NCBI GenBank assembly: GCA_027002755.1
Contig: JALWZI010000035.1
Coordinates: forward strand, 1-8,423
Source: Campylobacteraceae bacterium
Lineage (GTDB): Bacteria > Campylobacterota > Campylobacteria > Campylobacterales > Sulfurovaceae
Direction: 5' to 3'
Length of the DNA stretch: 8,423 nt
Positions 5,838-8,423 of this stretch are shown one piece after another. Each line of letters opens with the position of its first letter. Positions within the stretch are counted from its first letter, which is position 1. The notes under the pieces were generated by a model. It was not told the origin of the DNA, searched no databases, and worked only from the letters and a program-made list of their open reading frames with translations. A program made the position numbers and the translations under genes.

Positions 5838-6703
5838 ACCCGCTGGACCCCCAGATGGCTGAAGAGGCCGCCGGGCCGAAAAAAGAGGATCAGAAGCATA
5901 ATGACGAAGGCGACAGCGTCTTTGTACTCCGAGGAGAGGTAGCCCGCCACCAGCGCTTCCATGATGCCCAGGATCAATCCCCCCGCGACGGCACCGAAAG
6001 GATTGGAGAGCCCGCCGGTGATCGCTGCGGCAAATCCCTTGAGCCCCAGCATGATACCCACTTCGTAGTTCGTGGAGGTGATGGGGGTCAGGAGGATTCC
6101 GCCGACCGAGGCGATGGCGGCAGCCAGGGAGAAACTGAGGATCCAGATCTTTTTGAGGCTGATCCCCATGAGCCGGGCGGCATCGGGGTCGAGGGAGACG
6201 GCGATCATCGCCTTGCCGGTGCGGGTCCGGCGAAAGAAGAACCAGAGCCCCGCCACGATGAGCACCGAAGCGGCCATCACCAGCAGTGCCTGATAGCTGA
6301 GTGTCGCCCCCAGGATCGTCAGATGTCCCTCACCGAGCAGGGGAGGCAGGGTATGAAGTTCCTTGTCGAAAACCACCTCCGCCGCGCCTCGCAGAAAGAT
6401 GGCGTAGCCCAGGGTGAGGATGATCAGGGATTCCTGGGAGCTGTCCCGGGAGAGGTCGGTGAGCTTCCAGAGCAGTACCCCCAGCAGTGCCGTCAGCCCG
6501 ATCGCCAGGAGATAGGCGGGCAGATAGGGAACGCCTCCCGCCAGCAGAAAGACCATGATCATCCCCCCGGCCATGACGAACTCCCCCTGGGCGAAGTTGA
6601 TGATCCCGCTGGCGTTGTAGATGACGGTAAAGCCCATCCCCACCAGGGCATAGACGAAACCGACAGTCAGACCGGTGAGGAGAAAGGCGAAAAGCTCTGT
6701 CAT
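5834..6703 (-). CDS. livH: Branched-chain amino acid ABC transporter permease LivH
   Basis: LivH is the partner permease of LivM. With the start at 6703 it has 289 residues, typical of the family. Key blocks are LLTGLTVGFVYALVGMGFTVIYNASGIINFAQGEF split over residues 8-42, the coupling loop TRTGKAMIAVSLDPDAARLMGIS (160-182), and GLKGFAAAITGGLSNPFGAVAGGL (220-243). About eight hydrophobic segments are visible. The frame runs open 43 codons further upstream to an ATG at 6832, but that extension is read from repeat block III and has no good ribosome binding site, so I reject it. AGGGGG six bases before 6703 supports the chosen start. The 3' end overlaps livM as ATGA. Confidence 0.95.
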   Translation of the reverse strand: MTELFAFLLTGLTVGFVYALVGMGFTVIYNASGIINFAQGEFVMAGGMIMVFLLAGGVPYLPAYLLAIGLTALLGVLLWKLTDLSRDSSQESLIILTLGYAIFLRGAAEVVFDKELHTLPPLLGEGHLTILGATLSYQALLVMAASVLIVAGLWFFFRRTRTGKAMIAVSLDPDAARLMGISLKKIWILSFSLAAAIASVGGILLTPITSTNYEVGIMLGLKGFAAAITGGLSNPFGAVAGGLILGIMEALVAGYLSSEYKDAVAFVIMLLILFFRPGGLFSHLGVQRV

Positions 6704-6709
6704 TTTTCG

Positions 6710-6715
6710 CCCCCT
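6710..6715 (-). promoter_or_regulatory. Ribosome binding site of livH
   Basis: AGGGGG in the transcript, six bases before the ATG at 6703. It decides the livH start against the in-frame upstream ATG at 6832. It is immediately preceded by CCCC, so a small competing stem (CCC/GGG) is possible. Confidence 0.65.
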
Positions 6716-6759
6716 GGGGTGAAAAATGAGTGAGGAGTGAGGAGTGAGGAGTGAGGAGC

Positions 6760-6776
6760 CGAAAGCTTTGCTTTCG
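6760..6776. repeat. Hairpin CGAAAGC/GCTTTCG
   Basis: A perfect 7-bp stem with loop TTT, found only in block III, placed between two heptad arrays in the position that other blocks leave empty. Confidence 0.75.
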
Positions 6777-6818
6777 AATGGTGAATAGTGAATGGTGAAT
6801 GGTGAATGGTTTCGGTTT

Positions 6819-6835
6819 GCGTTGCGACGCAACGC
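6819..6835. repeat. GCGTTGC/GCAACGC hairpin
   Basis: A perfect 7-bp stem with loop GAC. Its flanks (GGTTT before, TTCCTG after) match the copies in blocks I and II. Confidence 0.85.
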
Positions 6836-6854
6836 TTCCTGTTATATGGAGGAG

Positions 6855-6892
6855 GCGGGACTTCAGTCCCGCATGCAGGGCTGAAGCCCTGC
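6855..6892. repeat. Palindrome pair (REP/BIME-like), intact copy
   Basis: Identical over 38 bases to 4759-4796, and preceded by GGAG (GGAGGAG at 6848-6854). A GGAG or GTAG foot next to a palindrome is a feature of REP sequences handled by RAYT transposases; the match here is suggestive only. Confidence 0.9.
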
Positions 6893-7010
6893 CCCCAATG
6901 ACCAATGGCCAATGACCAATGACTCTTTTCTTGTGAGATGAGGTCTGATGATGCATGTAAGCAATATGACAGACATTTCATCCTCCATCCTCCATTCTCA
7001 ATTCTCCATT

Positions 7011-7036
7011 CGCTTGCCGAAGTTATTCGGCAAGCG
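7011..7036 (-). promoter_or_regulatory. Perfect 11-bp hairpin with the livK stop codon in its loop
   Basis: In the transcript, CGCTTGCCGAA pairs with TTCGGCAAGCG around the tetraloop TAAC, and the TAA is the livK stop codon. The 5' arm encodes the last residues (LAE). No T-run follows, so this is not a standard terminator. It could protect the livK message from 3' exonucleases or attenuate transcription into livH. Confidence 0.75.
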
Positions 7037-8165
7037 CCCAGTCGCCATTTTTAATCTGCAGCATCACCAGACCCGATTTGGTGTCCAGTCCCAGATGGTC
7101 GGTGGGGCTCATGTTGACCACCCCGTCGATGCCGACGAAATTGTGCAGGCTCTCCAGACCGTCCCGGATGGCGGCGGGTTCGGCACCTTTGCGTTTGACG
7201 GCGTCGGCGATGGCGTACAGAGAATCGTAGGCGTGGCCTCCGAAGCTGGAGACAGGGCTTTTGAAGGTCTTTTCATACTCGTTTTTGTAGTCGAGACAGA
7301 CCTTCTTGACCGGGTTGCTGTCGGGAAGTTTGGAAGCCACCACCACCGGGGGAGAGACTACATAGACCCCTTCGGCGGCCGGACCGGCGATCTCGATATA
7401 TTTTTTGGAAGCGACACCGTGAGATTCATAGAGAGGAACCTTGAGCCCGAGCTGCTTGAAGTTTTTGGTCACGATGGCAGGCCCCTGACCGAATCCGGGG
7501 TTGAGGACCGCCTGGACGCCGGGAGTGTTTTTGATCTTGAGCAGCTGTGCGCTCATGTCGGTATCTTTCTTGCCGTAGGTTTCGTCGGCGAGGATATCGA
7601 TCCCCATATCCTTGGCAACCATCTTGCACTGTTTGCGCATCGACTTGCCGAAGCCTCCGCTGCCCGAGAGCATGGCGATCTTGGAGATCTGATGGGCTTT
7701 CATATGTTCCATGATCTTGCGGCAGGCCATCCGGTCGGTGGCGACGATCTTGAAGACCCACTTTTTGACCGGATCGATGATGGGGACTCCTCCGGCCATG
7801 GAGAGCATGGGGATCTTCGATTTCTGGATCAACGGGATGACGGCCATGGTCTCTCCGGTGGTGGAGGGGCCGATGATGGCGGCGACCTTGTCTTTGTAGA
7901 GAAGCCGCTTGGCGAAGGTGACCGCCTTCTTGGGATTGGCGCCGGTATCGTAGGCGATCAGCTCCAGCTTATGTCCTGCGACGCCGCCGGCATCATTGAT
8001 CTTTTGAACGTAGTGCCGGAGTGTTTTTAGCTCCGGATCCCCGATGAACGAGGCCGGCCCGGTGGCGGAGACCAGAGCGCCGATCCGAATCGGCTCCTCT
8101 GCCAGAACGGATCCACTCCAGAACAGGACAACAATGGCCAGCATTTTCAGCAACATCGATTTCAT
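7023..8165 (-). CDS. livK: Periplasmic branched-chain amino acid-type substrate-binding protein
   Basis: This is a type I periplasmic binding protein that captures the ligand and presents it to LivHM. It has 380 residues. A Sec signal peptide is visible: Lys2 and Lys7, hydrophobic core LAIVVLFWSGSVLA (9-22), and probable cleavage after Ala22 before EEPIRIGAL. No lipobox Cys is present, so it should be soluble in the periplasm. Typical blocks are IRIGALVSATGPASFIGDP (26-44), the ligand-contact region GPSTTGETMAVIPL, then IPMLSMAGG, and GGHAYDSLYAIADAVKR near the C-terminus. It is first in the operon, with a strong AAGGAGGAG ribosome binding site (8172-8180). Family membership is clear. The ligand could be Leu/Ile/Val or another amino acid, amide or aromatic acid. 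The stop codon lies in a hairpin loop. Confidence 0.92.
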   Translation of the reverse strand: MKSMLLKMLAIVVLFWSGSVLAEEPIRIGALVSATGPASFIGDPELKTLRHYVQKINDAGGVAGHKLELIAYDTGANPKKAVTFAKRLLYKDKVAAIIGPSTTGETMAVIPLIQKSKIPMLSMAGGVPIIDPVKKWVFKIVATDRMACRKIMEHMKAHQISKIAMLSGSGGFGKSMRKQCKMVAKDMGIDILADETYGKKDTDMSAQLLKIKNTPGVQAVLNPGFGQGPAIVTKNFKQLGLKVPLYESHGVASKKYIEIAGPAAEGVYVVSPPVVVASKLPDSNPVKKVCLDYKNEYEKTFKSPVSSFGGHAYDSLYAIADAVKRKGAEPAAIRDGLESLHNFVGIDGVVNMSPTDHLGLDTKSGLVMLQIKNGDWALAE

Positions 8166-8196
8166 CTTTTTCTCCTCCTTGAGCGATGGTGGCTCT

Positions 8197-8225
8197 ATTA
8201 TAGCCTCCGGCCCCTAAGATTGACG
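8197..8225 (-). promoter_or_regulatory. Sigma70-type promoter of the liv operon
   Basis: The minus strand carries a perfect TATAAT (8202-8197), 31 bases before the livK ATG. This implies a short leader of about 25 bases that includes AAGGAGGAG. No good -35 is seen; the bases 16-17 upstream read GTCAAT/CGTCAA. Weak -35 elements are common in Campylobacterota. Confidence 0.6.
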
Positions 8226-8240
8226 ATGATCCGTATCAAT
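8219..8240. promoter_or_regulatory. Imperfect dyad over the -35 region, possible operator
   Basis: ATTGA and TCAAT are separated by 12 bases, and the central GATC is itself symmetric, making 7 of 11 positions paired. Its position over the -35 of the livK promoter fits a regulator site, but no family is recognised. Confidence 0.3.
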
Positions 8241-8300
8241 CGGCAAAAGAAAAATAGTGAATTTTCTACATTTATACTATGAAAAAATCAATAACAATGG

Positions 8301-8329
8301 CTCTAGACTAGCAGAATGCTAGAATAGAG
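8301..8329 (+). promoter_or_regulatory. Interrupted 11-bp hairpin just before the transposase start
   Basis: CTCTA (8301-8305) pairs with TAGAG (8325-8329), and CTAGCA (8308-8313) pairs with TGCTAG (8317-8322) around the loop GAA. A 2x2 internal loop separates the two stems. It ends two bases before the ATG. It could limit translation from read-through transcripts, or it could be part of the element's end. Confidence 0.6.
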
Positions 8330-8331
8330 TA

Positions 8332-8423
8332 ATGAAGACCTCCAATAATCGGCCACTTTCACTGTATCGCATCCGAAAAATACTTTGGTGCTTCGTCATA
8401 GACATCACTGCCACCCAAACCAG
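8332..8423 (+). CDS. Transposase, IS1595/IS1016-type, N-terminal fragment (runs off window)
   Basis: Thirty codons are visible, from ATG at 8332 to the window edge with no stop. The segment PLSLYRIRKILWCFVIDI followed by TATQT matches, with identical spacing, the pattern I recall for the IS1016 transposase N-terminus: LS-Y, K--L--FV, then (V/I)TA-TA leading into a helix-turn-helix. This is from memory and covers only 30 residues. The DDE-type catalytic domain would lie outside the window. No clear ribosome binding site precedes the ATG, only a weak TAGAG buried in the hairpin, which would fit low expression of a transposase. Other helix-turn-helix proteins remain possible. Confidence 0.6.
   Translation, partial: MKTSNNRPLSLYRIRKILWCFVIDITATQT

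Larger units (their letters stand above)
6719..7010. repeat. Repeat block III in the livK-livH junction
   Basis: Plus-strand order: GAGTGAG heptads, 4 units (6728-6755); hairpin CGAAAGC-TTT-GCTTTCG (6760-6776); GAATGGT heptads, 5 units (6776-6810); hairpin GCGTTGC-GAC-GCAACGC (6819-6835); GGAG plus palindrome pair (6855-6892); CAATGRC heptads, 4 units (6896-6923); spacer TCTTTTCTT; about 45 bases of non-repeated sequence (6933-6978); and CATYCTC-type heptads, 4 units plus a partial (6979-7013), running into the livK stop hairpin. No gene is seen in this 319-bp gap. All three minus-strand frames are free of stops over 6704-6832, and two remain open to 6956. Confidence 0.9.
8299..8423 (+). mobile_element. 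Left end of a probable IS1595-family insertion sequence (partial)
   Basis: The sequence drops in GC content here and contains the start of a transposase gene. GGCTCTAGACTAG at 8299 is a plausible terminal inverted repeat beginning with GG. The eight bases before it, ATAACAAT (8291-8298), would then be the target duplication, since IS1595 elements make 8-bp duplications. The right end is outside the window, so the boundary is a guess. Confidence 0.45.

Noticed and set aside
5828..6733. Long plus-strand frame opposite livH, about 300 codons
   Set aside because: An antisense shadow rich in Gln, Asp, Gly and His, with no domain. It arises from GC-rich codon bias in livH.
6704..6832. N-terminal extension of LivH to an ATG at 6832
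   Set aside because: The extra 43 residues come from the repeat block. The start at 6703 has AGGGGG at good spacing and fits the family N-terminus.
6330..6956. 208-codon minus-strand frame upstream of and overlapping livH
   Set aside because: Half is repeat translation and the other half is livH read in the wrong frame.
3548..7013. CRISPR array
   Set aside because: The repeats are 7-bp tandem units and hairpins with no spacers of regular length and no cas genes nearby.
6948..8030. Plus-strand 360-codon frame opposite livK
   Set aside because: An antisense shadow of a clear binding-protein gene, with no ribosome binding site or recognisable motif.
8279..8311. Short plus-strand frame MKKSITMALD before the transposase
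   Set aside because: Ten codons with no ribosome binding site; the ATG overlaps a TATACT promoter-like sequence. It could be the stub of a gene cut by the insertion, but nothing supports this.

Overview
The window suggests a bacterium of the Campylobacterota (epsilonproteobacterial) type with an unusually high GC content. The order infB-rbfA-rimP, with rimP last, is the arrangement I know from Campylobacter and its relatives; gammaproteobacteria place rimP and nusA before infB. GC-rich coding sequence would fit a Sulfurovum- or Nitratifractor-like genome better than Campylobacter or Helicobacter, but the genus is inference.

Left part (1-2405, plus strand): a tightly packed translation operon. 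It holds the 3' part of infB (initiation factor IF2, truncated by the window edge), rbfA (4-base ATGA overlap with infB) and rimP (11-base overlap with rbfA). It converges on a minus-strand unit. Positions 2406-2533 carry small palindromes and a cluster of CGGAT motifs. A 58-codon minus-strand gene for a single-pass membrane protein lies at 2534-2710; it has a good ribosome binding site but is short enough to be missed by routine calling.

Middle and right part (2822-8165, minus strand): a complete branched-chain-amino-acid type (HAAT family) ABC transporter operon, in transcript order livK (periplasmic binding protein), livH and livM (permeases, ATGA-coupled), livG and livF (ATPases). LivK delivers the ligand to the LivH/LivM channel in the inner membrane, and LivG/LivF power uptake. 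A TATAAT promoter element lies just upstream of livK.

The striking part is not the proteins. Three of the four liv gene junctions (livG/livF, livM/livG, livK/livH) contain 240-320 bp blocks of modular repeats. Each block combines tandem arrays with a unit of exactly 7 bp (at least eight unrelated unit sequences) and short perfect hairpins (GCGTTGC/GCAACGC, GCGGGACT/AGTCCCGC, GCAGGGCT/AGCCCTGC). The module order is similar between blocks, and the stems show compensatory changes. The fourth junction, livH/livM, is a 4-base overlap and has no repeat. The blocks leave long stop-free frames on the transcribed strand. Both AGTAACT arrays share a one-base variant that removes an in-frame TAG. The livK stop codon sits in the loop of a perfect 11-bp hairpin, and the livG Shine-Dalgarno lies in the 3' arm of a 7-bp hairpin. 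Together these suggest a repeat family with possible post-transcriptional effects on transporter stoichiometry; this is inference.

Right edge (about 8299-8423, plus strand): lower-GC sequence with the first 30 codons of a probable IS1595/IS1016-family transposase, preceded by an 11-bp interrupted hairpin. An insertion sequence therefore probably lies just upstream of the liv promoter.
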